From NCBI RefSeq assembly GCF_902809845.1, contig NZ_CADDWI010000008.1, forward strand, positions 744,001 to 808,000: DNA of 64,000 nucleotides. The letters are read 5' to 3'. Shown one piece after another: positions 54,348 to 62,673 of the stretch. The stretch is from Chelativorans sp. Marseille-P2723 (GTDB lineage: Bacteria; Pseudomonadota; Alphaproteobacteria; Rhizobiales; Rhizobiaceae). The translations under genes and the position numbers were made by a program. Each line of letters opens with the position of its first letter. Position 1 is the first letter of the stretch. The notes under the pieces are model-generated. The model did not search any database. It was given only the letters and a program-made list of their open reading frames with translations, and was not told the DNA's origin.

Positions 54348-56123
54348 GTGTGTGGAATTTGCGGCGAAATACGCTTCGATGGCGCGCAGCCATCAGCACT
54401 TGTTCAAACCAGGATGATGGAAGCGCTCAACCCGCGCGGCCCCGATGGCGCAGGCATGATCATGCACGGCAATGCCGCGCTGTCGCACCGGCGGCTGAAG
54501 ATCATCGATCTTTCCGACAAATCCCGCCAGCCGATGGTGGACGAGGAACTTGGACTGACGATCGCGTTCAACGGATGTATCTACAACTATCCGGAACTGC
54601 GCAGCGAACTGCAGGAGCGGGGATACCGCTTTTTCTCCGATGGCGATACGGAGGTCGTGCTTAAGGCTTATCATGCCTGGGGAAAGGAGTGCGTTGACCG
54701 GTTCCTCGGCATGTTCGCCTTCGCCATTCACGAGCGCGACACGGGCCGGCTGATCATGGTGCGGGACCGGCTGGGCATCAAGCCTCTCTATTATACCCAA
54801 AATGCGGCGGGCCTGCGTTTTGCCTCAAGCCTGCCAGCGCTCCTGAAGGCAGGTGACGTCGATACCTCAATAGACCGTTACGCGCTCCACAACTATCTTA
54901 CCTTCCATGCCGTGGTGCCCCCGCCGCGCACGATCATCAAAGGCATCAAGAAGCTTCCGCCAGCCACGATACGGGTAGTTGAGGCCGATGGGCGGATTTC
55001 TGACACGCTTTACTGGAATCCGCGCTACGAGCGGGATCCTGCGCTTTCGGGACTAAGTTCGGAAGAGTGGCGCGATCGCGTGCTTGATCTGCTGCGCACG
55101 GCGATAAGGCGGCGCATGGTGGCGGATGTGCCCGTTGGTGTGCTGCTTTCCGGCGGTGTCGATTCCAGTCTCATCGTTGGGCTGCTGGCCGAGCAGGGTC
55201 AGCACGAGCTGATGACCTTCTCCGTCGGATTCGAGGAAGCTCACGGCGAGAAGGGAGACGAGTTCGCCTATTCCGATCTCATCGCGAAGCATTACGGCAC
55301 CGACCACCACAAGATCTCCGTGTCTTCGAAACGGCTGCTGGATGCGCTGCCCGGGACCTTCGCGGCCATGTCCGAGCCGATGGTTTCCTACGACAATGTC
55401 GGTTTTTATCTCCTGTCGCAGGAGGTCTCGAAGCACATCAAGGTGGTGCAGTCGGGGCAGGGGGCGGACGAGGTGTTTGGCGGCTATCACTGGTACCCAC
55501 CGCTAGCCAGTTCCAATGACGTGGTGGCCGATTATGCCCGCGTCTTCTTCGACCGTTCGCATGAACGTCTTGCCGAACAGACCAATCCGGAATGGCTGGT
55601 TGACGAGGATTTCAGCCGTAATCTGGTGGCTGCATATTTGAACCAACCAGGGGCAGATACTCCCGTGGATGCCGCCCTTCGTCTCGACACGCACGTCATG
55701 TTGGTCGATGATCCGGTGAAGCGGGTAGACAACATGACAATGGCCTGGGGCCTGGAGGCCCGGGTTCCCTTCCTCGATCACGAACTGGTCGAACTGGCGG
55801 CCAAAATCCCGCCTGAGGAAAAGCTGAAACATGGCGGCAAGGGCGTCCTTAAGGATGCGGCCCGACTGGTGATCCCGAGCGAGGTGATCGACCGGAAAAA
55901 GGGCTATTTCCCGGTACCGCAACTCAAATACATCGACGGACCGTATCTTGAGATGGTGCGCGATGCGCTGTCAGCACGCCCTGCTCGCGAGCGGGCGATC
56001 CTGCGCCAGGATTACCAGGAGCGGCTCCTTTCCGATCCGACAGCATATCTGACGCCGCTGCGCGGATCGGAGCTCTGGCAGGTGGGGCTGCTGGAACTCT
56101 GGTTGCAGACCCACGGTATCTGA
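54348..56123 (+). CDS. N-acetylglutaminylglutamine amidotransferase
   Basis: A 591-residue asparagine-synthetase-like enzyme that amidates the osmoprotectant dipeptide to N-acetylglutaminylglutamine amide (NAGGN). It starts with GTG at 54348, giving MCGICGEIRFDG with Cys2 as glutaminase nucleophile. NPRGPDGAGM and FNGCIYNY mark the glutaminase domain. The synthetase domain has the PP-loop VLLSGGVDSSLIVGL near residue 268 and the subgroup block QSGQGADEVFGGYHWYPP. ARVPFLDHELVELA follows. The length and QSGQGADEVFGGYHWY pattern separate it from ordinary AsnB. It is followed after 3 bases by the synthetase gene. Homologues in Sinorhizobium are induced by high osmolarity. Confidence 0.93.
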   Translation: MCGICGEIRFDGAQPSALVQTRMMEALNPRGPDGAGMIMHGNAALSHRRLKIIDLSDKSRQPMVDEELGLTIAFNGCIYNYPELRSELQERGYRFFSDGDTEVVLKAYHAWGKECVDRFLGMFAFAIHERDTGRLIMVRDRLGIKPLYYTQNAAGLRFASSLPALLKAGDVDTSIDRYALHNYLTFHAVVPPPRTIIKGIKKLPPATIRVVEADGRISDTLYWNPRYERDPALSGLSSEEWRDRVLDLLRTAIRRRMVADVPVGVLLSGGVDSSLIVGLLAEQGQHELMTFSVGFEEAHGEKGDEFAYSDLIAKHYGTDHHKISVSSKRLLDALPGTFAAMSEPMVSYDNVGFYLLSQEVSKHIKVVQSGQGADEVFGGYHWYPPLASSNDVVADYARVFFDRSHERLAEQTNPEWLVDEDFSRNLVAAYLNQPGADTPVDAALRLDTHVMLVDDPVKRVDNMTMAWGLEARVPFLDHELVELAAKIPPEEKLKHGGKGVLKDAARLVIPSEVIDRKKGYFPVPQLKYIDGPYLEMVRDALSARPARERAILRQDYQERLLSDPTAYLTPLRGSELWQVGLLELWLQTHGI

Positions 56124-56126
56124 TCC

Positions 56127-57929
56127 ATGACGAAGAAGTCGCCGAGGGATGAGAGGAAAAGCCATATGCGGCATGACAAGGCACTCGCGCACCGGCTCAA
56201 GCGGCTGCGGCATGATTCCATGAAGCCGCCCGTTGAAATGCCCGATCAGGAGCAAGGAAATGCGGTGGCCCTGGATTGCGGCTGGGGCCGCCTCATCTTC
56301 GCGCAGACCTTCGACAATAACGAGGAAATCGTGGAAGCCCTGCGCGAGGAAGGTCCCGCCAGCCGCGACATTGCCTTCTATGTTCGCGATCCGCACGTTC
56401 TGCTGTCGCTTGCGCCCCAGGAGGTCTTTCTCGACCCCTCACACACCTACAGGCTGGACCTATCTACCTACAGGTCCAGCCGCCGCCAGCCCAGAGGCTT
56501 CTTTATCCGCCGGCTTTCCTCCGAGGCGGATGCCCAGGCGGTGAATACCATTTACGCATCGCGGGGAATGGTGACGGTGCGCCCGGATTTTTTCTGGTCC
56601 AACCGGCATATTCGCGCCATTACCTATCTGGTGGCCGAAGACAATTCCTCCGGCGAGATCATCGGCACGGTAACCGGCATCGACCATCGGCGGGCGTTCA
56701 ACGATCCGGAAAACGGCAGTTCGCTGTGGTGCCTTGCAGTATCCCCGCAAGCCCGCCAGCCGGGTATCGGGGAAATGCTCGTGCGGCGCCTGGCAGAATT
56801 GTTTAAGGCGCGTGGCGCAAGCCACATGGACCTATCGGTAATGCACGATAACGAGCAGGCGATTGCGCTCTATGAAAAGCTCGGATTTCGGCGTGTTCCT
56901 GTTTTCGCGGTGAAACGCAAGAACACTATCAACGAAAAGCTCTTTGCCCGTCCTGTGGAAGAGTATGACGCGCTCAATCCCTACGCTCGGATCATCGTTG
57001 ATGAAGCACTCCGGCGCGGCATCCACGTAGATGTTACCGATGCTCAAAGCGGTTTCTTTCGTCTGTCGCAGGGGGGCCGTTCCATTCATTGCCGTGAAAG
57101 TCTATCGGACCTTACATCGGCGGTCGCAATGTCGATCTGTGACGATAAGGCTGTGACGCGCAGGATAGTGGAAAATGCCGGGCTGAAAGTGCCTGAACAG
57201 ATGGTCGTCGGCGACGATGATGAACCATTGCAAAGCTTTATTGCCAGGCATAAGCGCGTGGTGGTGAAGCCAGCCCGTGGGGAGCAAGGCAACGGTGTTG
57301 CCGTTGGTCTCGACAACATCGAGGACGTTCGGCGTGCAATCGCCGCTGCGCGCACGGTTTCCGATCGTGTGCTGGTCGAAGCCTGTTTCGATGGCGAGGA
57401 TCTGCGGCTCGTCGTGATCGACTTCAAGCTGGTGGCGGCGGCGGTACGCCGTCCTCCGTCGGTCTTGGGGGACGGGCGCAGCGATATCCGAAGCCTGATT
57501 GAAAGCCAATCTCGCAGAAGGGCCGCCGCTACCGGAGGCGAGAGCACCATCCCTATCGACGGCGAGACGGAACGCTGCCTTGCGGCTTTGGGCTATAAGC
57601 TGGATAGCGTGCCGGAAGAGGGGGAGGAGATCCTGGTGCGCAAGACGGCGAACCTGCATACGGGCGGGTCAATCCACGACGTGACCGGCATCGTGCATTC
57701 CCGGCTTGTTGAAGCGGCTTGCAAGGCGGCTAGGGCGATCGACATTCCTGTGGTCGGTATCGATTTCATGGTTCGCAGCCCGACCGAGCCGGACTATGTT
57801 TTCATCGAAGCGAATGAGAGGCCGGGCCTCGCCAATCACGAGCCCCAGCCGACCGCGGAGCGCTTTGTCGATCTTCTGTTTCCCCTTTCGGGCCAGAAAT
57901 CGGCGGCGCTGGCGCTCGGCAGGCTTTGA
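56127..57929 (+). CDS. ngg: N-acetylglutaminylglutamine synthetase
   Basis: A 600-residue fusion. An N-terminal polar leader (about 1-110) precedes a GNAT acetyltransferase domain (about 110-270) with LWCLAVSPQARQPGIGEMLVRRL as acetyl-CoA loop and NEQAIALYEKLGFRRVPVF. An ATP-grasp ligase domain (about 310-590) shows VVVKPARGEQGNGVAVGL, GEDLRLVVIDFKLVAAAVRR and the metal site FIEANERPGLANHE. Together they acetylate glutamine and join it to a second glutamine, making the dipeptide that the upstream enzyme amidates. The ATG at 56127 follows by 3 bases; M32-type internal starts are less likely. Confidence 0.93.
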   Translation: MTKKSPRDERKSHMRHDKALAHRLKRLRHDSMKPPVEMPDQEQGNAVALDCGWGRLIFAQTFDNNEEIVEALREEGPASRDIAFYVRDPHVLLSLAPQEVFLDPSHTYRLDLSTYRSSRRQPRGFFIRRLSSEADAQAVNTIYASRGMVTVRPDFFWSNRHIRAITYLVAEDNSSGEIIGTVTGIDHRRAFNDPENGSSLWCLAVSPQARQPGIGEMLVRRLAELFKARGASHMDLSVMHDNEQAIALYEKLGFRRVPVFAVKRKNTINEKLFARPVEEYDALNPYARIIVDEALRRGIHVDVTDAQSGFFRLSQGGRSIHCRESLSDLTSAVAMSICDDKAVTRRIVENAGLKVPEQMVVGDDDEPLQSFIARHKRVVVKPARGEQGNGVAVGLDNIEDVRRAIAAARTVSDRVLVEACFDGEDLRLVVIDFKLVAAAVRRPPSVLGDGRSDIRSLIESQSRRRAAATGGESTIPIDGETERCLAALGYKLDSVPEEGEEILVRKTANLHTGGSIHDVTGIVHSRLVEAACKAARAIDIPVVGIDFMVRSPTEPDYVFIEANERPGLANHEPQPTAERFVDLLFPLSGQKSAALALGRL

Positions 57930-57947
57930 AGACAGTCGGGAGCGAGC

Positions 57948-59138
57948 ATGGTGGGCGGGCCGGAGTTGAAGATCGATCAAGCCTACCTGCTACGGCAACT
58001 CGCGGGACTACTCGCAATCCCCAGCCCGACAGGCTACACGGACCAGATCGTCCGCTACTGCACGGAAGAGTTGGAGCGGCTAGGCCTTGAGCCGGAATTG
58101 ACGCGGCGCGGCGCCATACGCGCCTTGCGGCGCGGGCGTCACCGGCTGGGCGCACGGGCGATCATCACCCATCTCGACACGATCGGCGCGCAGGTGAAGC
58201 TGGTAAAGGAGAATGGACGGCTGGAACTCGTGCCCATCGGCCATTGGTCGGCGCGCTTTGCCGAAGGGGCGCGTGTCACTCTCTTCACAGAGCAGGGCAG
58301 TTTCCGCGGCACGATCCTCCCATTGAAAGCATCAGGCCATACATTCAACGAGGAAGTAGACGAACTCCCCGTTGGCTGGACCCAAGTGGAACTGCGCGTA
58401 GACGCGGTAACGCAATCCGGGGAGGAAACAAAAGCGCTGGGCATCGATGTGGGCGATTTTGTCGCCATCGACCCTAAGCCTGAATTTCTTGACAACGGCT
58501 TCATTGTTTCACGCCATCTTGACGACAAGGCCGGTGTGGCGATTGCGCTCGCGGTGATCGAAGCCATTCAGCGAGCGAACTTGACGGCACCGGTCGATAT
58601 CCACTGGCTTTTCACCATCGCTGAAGAGGTGGGCGTCGGAGCCGCTTCCATCGTGACACCGGAAATAGCCTCGATGCTGACTATCGATAATGGCACCACT
58701 GCGCCGGGACAGAACTCGTCCGAATTTGGCGCCACGATTGCCATGGCCGATCAGTCTGGACCGTTTGATTACCATCTGACGAAAAAACTCATAGATCTTT
58801 GCCGTCAGCACGCAATTCCTTTCCAGAAGGACATATTTCGATATTACCGCTCGGATTCGGCCTCCGCCGTCGAGGCGGGCCATGATGTACGCACCGCGCT
58901 GGTCGCGTTCGGCGTTGATGCGAGCCACGGTTATGAGCGCATTCATGTTCACGCGCTTTGTTCCGTGGCGGAGCTTGTCGGGCGCTACATCGCCAGCCCG
59001 TTGGAGATAACGCGCGACGTCAGGGAACTGGCTTCAGGTCTCAAGGGCTTCACCGAGCAGCCGACCGAGGAAGCCGAGCAGCCGGAATTCGACCAATCGC
59101 TTAACCCGCCCACACCGGTTACGGGTAGAAGCGTCTGA
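57948..59138 (+). CDS. M42-family peptidase of the NAGGN osmoprotectant system
   Basis: A 396-residue dinuclear-metal aminopeptidase-like protein. Metal ligands are seen in ARAIITHLDTIGAQVK (first His-Asp), SRHLDDKAGVAIALAVIEAI (bridging Asp), TIAEEVGVGAA (catalytic and metal Glu), MLTIDNGTTAPGQN and DASHGYERIHVHAL (last His). A beta-rich insert domain lies at about 95-165. It follows the synthetase by 18 bases, and members in this position are thought to recycle or break down the dipeptide when osmolarity drops; that role is inference from context. The last ~30 residues are acidic and disordered. Confidence 0.9.
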   Translation: MVGGPELKIDQAYLLRQLAGLLAIPSPTGYTDQIVRYCTEELERLGLEPELTRRGAIRALRRGRHRLGARAIITHLDTIGAQVKLVKENGRLELVPIGHWSARFAEGARVTLFTEQGSFRGTILPLKASGHTFNEEVDELPVGWTQVELRVDAVTQSGEETKALGIDVGDFVAIDPKPEFLDNGFIVSRHLDDKAGVAIALAVIEAIQRANLTAPVDIHWLFTIAEEVGVGAASIVTPEIASMLTIDNGTTAPGQNSSEFGATIAMADQSGPFDYHLTKKLIDLCRQHAIPFQKDIFRYYRSDSASAVEAGHDVRTALVAFGVDASHGYERIHVHALCSVAELVGRYIASPLEITRDVRELASGLKGFTEQPTEEAEQPEFDQSLNPPTPVTGRSV

Positions 59139-59217
59139 CTGTTGCCAGTTGCGCCGGAACTTGGCCGGTCCTACATCGGGCATGCCGGTTACATACTCCA
59201 TCTCTTCAAGGGTTTTC

Positions 59218-61275
59218 ATGGTGATGAGCCAAGCTTCAGTCGATCTCGCAACACATCCGCTAACCGCCTGGAACGGGCCGCTTGGTCTGCCGGAATTCGG
59301 GCTCTTAAAGGATGAGGATTTTGCGCCCGTGTTCGATGCGGCATTCGCTGCCCATGAGGCCGAAATCGCGGGCATCACCGGTCAGGATGAGCCTGCAACG
59401 GTGGAGAATACGCTGGGCGCGCTGGAGCTTTCCGGCAAGGCGCTGTCGCGAGTCTCTGCAATCTTCTGGTGCCGGGCGGGCGCGCATACGAATGCCCAAA
59501 TACAGAAGCTTGAGCGGGAGCTCTCGCCGCGCCTGGCACGCCACCATTCGAACATTTTCATGAATGCGGCGCTTTTTCAGCGTATCGACGATCTTTACAG
59601 GCGGCGGGAGGAACTGGGCCTCGACAAGGAAACTTTGCGCGTTCTGGAAAAGACTTGGAAACGTTTTGTGCGCGGCGGTGCCAGGCTGGATGAATCGGGG
59701 AAAACGCGGCTGGCAGAGATCAATGAGCAGCTTGCCGAGCTTGGAGCCCGGTTCGGCCAGAATGTGCTCAAGGATGAGAGCGAGTGGGTTCTCTTCCTCG
59801 ATGAGGAAGATCTTGCCGGCCTTCCATCCTCCCTGAAAAGTGCCATGGCCGAAGCGGCCGAATCCCGTGGGCAGCCGGCGCGGTACGCCGTCACCCTGTC
59901 GCGTTCGATTGCCGAGCCGTTTCTTTCCTTCTCCAGCCGTCGTGATCTGCGCGAGAAGGTGCTGCGGGCTTTCATTGGCCGTGGCGACAATGGAGGGGAG
60001 GCGCACAATGCCGGAATCGTGAGGCAGACGCTGCAATTACGTGCAGAGAAGGCAAGGCTGCTGGGCTACCCTAACTACGCTGCCTACAAGCTCGATGACA
60101 CGATGGCAAAGACCCCTGAAGCCGTGATGCAGCTCTTGCAGCCTGTTTGGCAGAAGGCTCGGGAAAGGGCCGCGGCCGACGAGAAGGAGTTGCAGCGTCT
60201 TGCTGCTGTGGGCGGGCGCAATCATCCGATTGCTGCCTGGGACTGGCGATATTACGCCGAGAAGCTGAGAGCCGAACGTTTTGCGTTCGATGAGGGTGCG
60301 CTGGAGCCATACCTTGCGCTGGACAATGTTATTGCGGCTGCCTTCGACGTTGCCGGCCGTCTTTTCGGCCTCACTTTCGAGGAGCAGGAGAAGATTGCTG
60401 CCTGGCACGAGGATGTGCGCGTGTTTGTGGTGAGGGATGCGGATGGGTCAGAGCGGGGGCTCTTCCTTGCCGACTATTTCAACCGACCCTCCAAACGCTC
60501 GGGCGCCTGGATGAGCGCCTTGCAGTCCGGTTACAAGCTCGGGGGCGGGCAGATGCCGATCATCTACAATGTGATGAATTTTGCCAAGCCGCCCAAGGAC
60601 AAGCCCGCTCTCCTATCGGTGGACGATGCGCGCACTCTTTTTCATGAATTCGGTCACGCCCTGCACGGCCTCCTATCCGACGTCACCTGGCCTTCGATTG
60701 CCGGCACCTCGGTAGCACGCGACTTCGTGGAGCTTCCCTCGCAGCTTTATGAGCATTGGTTCACCGTGCCGGAGGTGCTTTCCAGACACGCGCGCCATGT
60801 GGAAACAGGCGAGCCGATGCCGGCCGAGCTTCTTCAGAAGATGCGAGATGCCCGCAACTTCGACGCGGGCTTCGCCACGGTCGAGTTCACCGCTTCGGCG
60901 CTTGTAGATATGGCTTTTCACGCCCGGGCGGAAGCGCCGGAAGATCCGCTGCGCTTTGAAGCGGAAGTGCTGGAGGAGTTGAGGAAGCCGGAAGCGATTC
61001 CGATGCGCCACCGCACGCCGCACTTCCTGCACGTCTTCTCCGGCGATGGTTATTCGGCAGGATATTACTCATACATGTGGTCGGAAGTTCTCGATGCGGA
61101 CGCCTTCCGTGCCTTCGAGGAGGCGGGCGATCCCTTCCATCCGGAAGTGGCTGCGAAGCTGCGGCAGCATATTTATGCGGCCGGTGGGTCCGCCGATCCG
61201 GAAGACCTTTACAAGGCGTTCCGCGGGCGGTTACCAAGCCCTGAAGCGATGATGGAGAAGAAGGGCCTCATCTGA
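59218..61275 (+). CDS. M3-family peptidyl-dipeptidase (Dcp-like)
   Basis: A 685-residue zinc metallopeptidase that trims peptides. The zinc site HEFGH is at residues 476-480 in LFHEFGHALHGLLSD, with third ligand Glu in ARDFVELPSQLYEHW. The active-site lid segment GDGYSAGYYSYMWSEVLDADAF near the C-terminus supplies the Tyr/His residues typical of M3. LARHHSNIFMNAALFQRID and a long helical N-terminal half are as expected. The DFVELPSQ and GYYSYMWSEVLDAD blocks fit Dcp better than oligopeptidase A. ATG at 59218 has AAGGG five bases upstream; the frame is open to 59149. It is probably separate from the NAGGN operon (79-base gap). Confidence 0.92.
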   Translation: MVMSQASVDLATHPLTAWNGPLGLPEFGLLKDEDFAPVFDAAFAAHEAEIAGITGQDEPATVENTLGALELSGKALSRVSAIFWCRAGAHTNAQIQKLERELSPRLARHHSNIFMNAALFQRIDDLYRRREELGLDKETLRVLEKTWKRFVRGGARLDESGKTRLAEINEQLAELGARFGQNVLKDESEWVLFLDEEDLAGLPSSLKSAMAEAAESRGQPARYAVTLSRSIAEPFLSFSSRRDLREKVLRAFIGRGDNGGEAHNAGIVRQTLQLRAEKARLLGYPNYAAYKLDDTMAKTPEAVMQLLQPVWQKARERAAADEKELQRLAAVGGRNHPIAAWDWRYYAEKLRAERFAFDEGALEPYLALDNVIAAAFDVAGRLFGLTFEEQEKIAAWHEDVRVFVVRDADGSERGLFLADYFNRPSKRSGAWMSALQSGYKLGGGQMPIIYNVMNFAKPPKDKPALLSVDDARTLFHEFGHALHGLLSDVTWPSIAGTSVARDFVELPSQLYEHWFTVPEVLSRHARHVETGEPMPAELLQKMRDARNFDAGFATVEFTASALVDMAFHARAEAPEDPLRFEAEVLEELRKPEAIPMRHRTPHFLHVFSGDGYSAGYYSYMWSEVLDADAFRAFEEAGDPFHPEVAAKLRQHIYAAGGSADPEDLYKAFRGRLPSPEAMMEKKGLI

Positions 61276-61280
61276 GGCCC
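61263..61280 (+). terminator. Hairpin at the end of the M3 peptidase gene
   Basis: GGGCCTC-ATCT-GAGGCCC overlaps the last codons and stop, followed by AACCTTTCTC. The 7-8 bp GC-rich stem with a pyrimidine-rich tail suits an intrinsic terminator. Confidence 0.6.
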
Positions 61281-61521
61281 AACCTTTCTCTGCGGGCTGT
61301 AACCTCCGCTCGTTCTTTGCCGATTGCCGTTCAGTCAGCGGGGACAGGAATGGGTTCGCCCTTGGCGGAAGGCAGCGCGTTGCCGCCGGTTGCCTTTCCG
61401 CCATGGCGAAAAATATCCCCGCCAATCGACGCCGCATTAGCATCGGCCTGTCAGAAGGTCGTCTCGGGCTTGCTCGAAGGCGCGAGAGCACGTCGAAAGG
61501 CGTTGCCGCAGGAGGTGCAAT

Positions 61522-61836
61522 ATGTCCAAATCCAGTCCGGTTCAGGTCACCTATGGAAGCTGCATAGACTTCGATCTCGTTTTCAGGGATGAGAACGGCG
61601 ATCCGGAGGACCTTACAAACCAGACCTTCACGGTTCACTCCGCAAATCCGGAAAGCCCGTTTGCCGAAGCCGTCCTGATAAAGACGGACCCCGTCAACGG
61701 CACGGTGCATTTCCATCTGCCGAAGGAGGCGGCGGCTCAGCTCAACCTTGGAAATCTCAACTACCTGAGAATTGCGCGGACCTTTCCGGATGGCTGCGTG
61801 AAGACCACCGATGAAATCTGGATCGCCACGCGATGA
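61522..61836 (+). CDS. Small beta-rich protein, phage-structural-like, unknown function
   Basis: A 104-residue protein with no signal peptide. The pattern (VTYGSCIDFDLVFRDENGDPEDLTN, then FTVHSANPESPFAE, KTDPVNGTVHFHLPKEAAAQL, YLRIARTFPDGCVKTTDEIWIATR) looks like a single Ig-like beta sandwich as found in small phage baseplate or tail-accessory proteins; I do not recognise the exact family. The ATG at 61522 has AGGAGGT seven bases upstream, a strong site. Its stop overlaps the next ATG (ATGA), so the two are one translational unit. The upstream 246 bases contain no other gene. Confidence 0.7.
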   Translation: MSKSSPVQVTYGSCIDFDLVFRDENGDPEDLTNQTFTVHSANPESPFAEAVLIKTDPVNGTVHFHLPKEAAAQLNLGNLNYLRIARTFPDGCVKTTDEIWIATR

Positions 61837-62495
61837 GCAAAGTCACGGTCAACAACACCATCCATCCGGTCTCGGTCTTCTCCACCGGCACGCAAGGTCC
61901 AATTGGCCTCAACTGGCAGGAGGAGTGGTCGCCCGGCGTTTCCTACGCCATGCGCGATGCGGTTCTCCATGCCGGCTCTTCCTATCGTTGCACTATGCCT
62001 CATGCCGCTTTCGCTGAAAGCGAACCGGGGAAGGGGACAAACTGGGCAACCTTCTGGACATTGCTGGCAGCGCAGGGTGCGCGTGGCGAACGAGGCCCCC
62101 AGGGTGAAGTGGGGCCGGCCGGTGAGCGAGGTCCGCAAGGTGAGAAGGGTCATACGGGCGACGCCTATGAAAGCTACGGCGTCTCCATCTTCAGGAGCGA
62201 GGGCATCGTGCCCGGGGGGTACTACGCTGATCGCCGTGCCAATGCGGCAAGTGTGCAGGCTTATCTCTATGCCGAGATAATCGACGGCGATCCCGGCAGC
62301 GCTGTCGATCTTTACCTAGAGGTGGGAGGCTCGATGGTTTTAGGGCCTATCATGGTAACGCAAGGCAATCCCCAAGCAATTTCCAGTCTCGACGTGTCGG
62401 TTGCCGAAGGGGATACGGTCAGCTTCGTTGTCGTTTCCATCACCGGAGGCGTCGTTCGCGACCTATTCGTCAAGAGTTACGGAGCCATGACCTAG
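61833..62495 (+). CDS. Collagen-repeat, tail-fibre-like protein
   Basis: A 220-residue protein in three parts. Residues ~25-80 resemble a small carbohydrate-binding module seen in phage fibres and chitinases (WSPGVSYAMRDAVLHAGSSYRC, then GTNWATFWTLLA). Residues 82-109 are nine Gly-X-Y triplets (GARGERGPQGEVGPAGERG and so on), a collagen-like trimerising stalk. Residues ~112-220 form a beta-rich C-terminal domain (VDLYLEVGGSMVLGPIMV, EGDTVSFVVVSITGG). No signal peptide is visible. The coupling to the preceding gene and the stalk-plus-head layout suggest a prophage or tailocin remnant, but no other phage gene lies nearby. Confidence 0.72.
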   Translation: MSKVTVNNTIHPVSVFSTGTQGPIGLNWQEEWSPGVSYAMRDAVLHAGSSYRCTMPHAAFAESEPGKGTNWATFWTLLAAQGARGERGPQGEVGPAGERGPQGEKGHTGDAYESYGVSIFRSEGIVPGGYYADRRANAASVQAYLYAEIIDGDPGSAVDLYLEVGGSMVLGPIMVTQGNPQAISSLDVSVAEGDTVSFVVVSITGGVVRDLFVKSYGAMT

Positions 62496-62595
62496 AGGAA
62501 CTCCAGGAAGCGTCCATATGGCTTTCCCGCGGAATTCCGGGAAAAGAAAAAACTGAGATCCGACGTTCCGGAAACACTGAAACTTGCGGAGCTGC

Positions 62596-62626
62596 ACCGG
62601 GAGAAGCCGGACACGCTTCTCCCGGT
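62596..62626. terminator. 12-bp stem-loop between convergent genes
   Basis: ACCGGGAGAAGC (62596-62607) and GCTTCTCCCGGT (62615-62626) pair perfectly with a 7-base loop. It lies between the collagen-repeat gene and the cotransporter gene, which converge. A smaller dyad TTTCCCG-N8-CGGGAAA is about 80 bases to the left. T tracts are weak, but a bidirectional terminator is the simplest reading. Confidence 0.55.
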
Positions 62627-62673
62627 CGTTCATTGCGGCGAGGTTCACCAGGGGCTGCCTGCCACCCGCTGGC

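Noticed and set aside
61276-62495. Complete prophage
   Set aside because: Only two phage-like genes are present; no integrase, capsid, terminase or attachment repeats were seen on either side.
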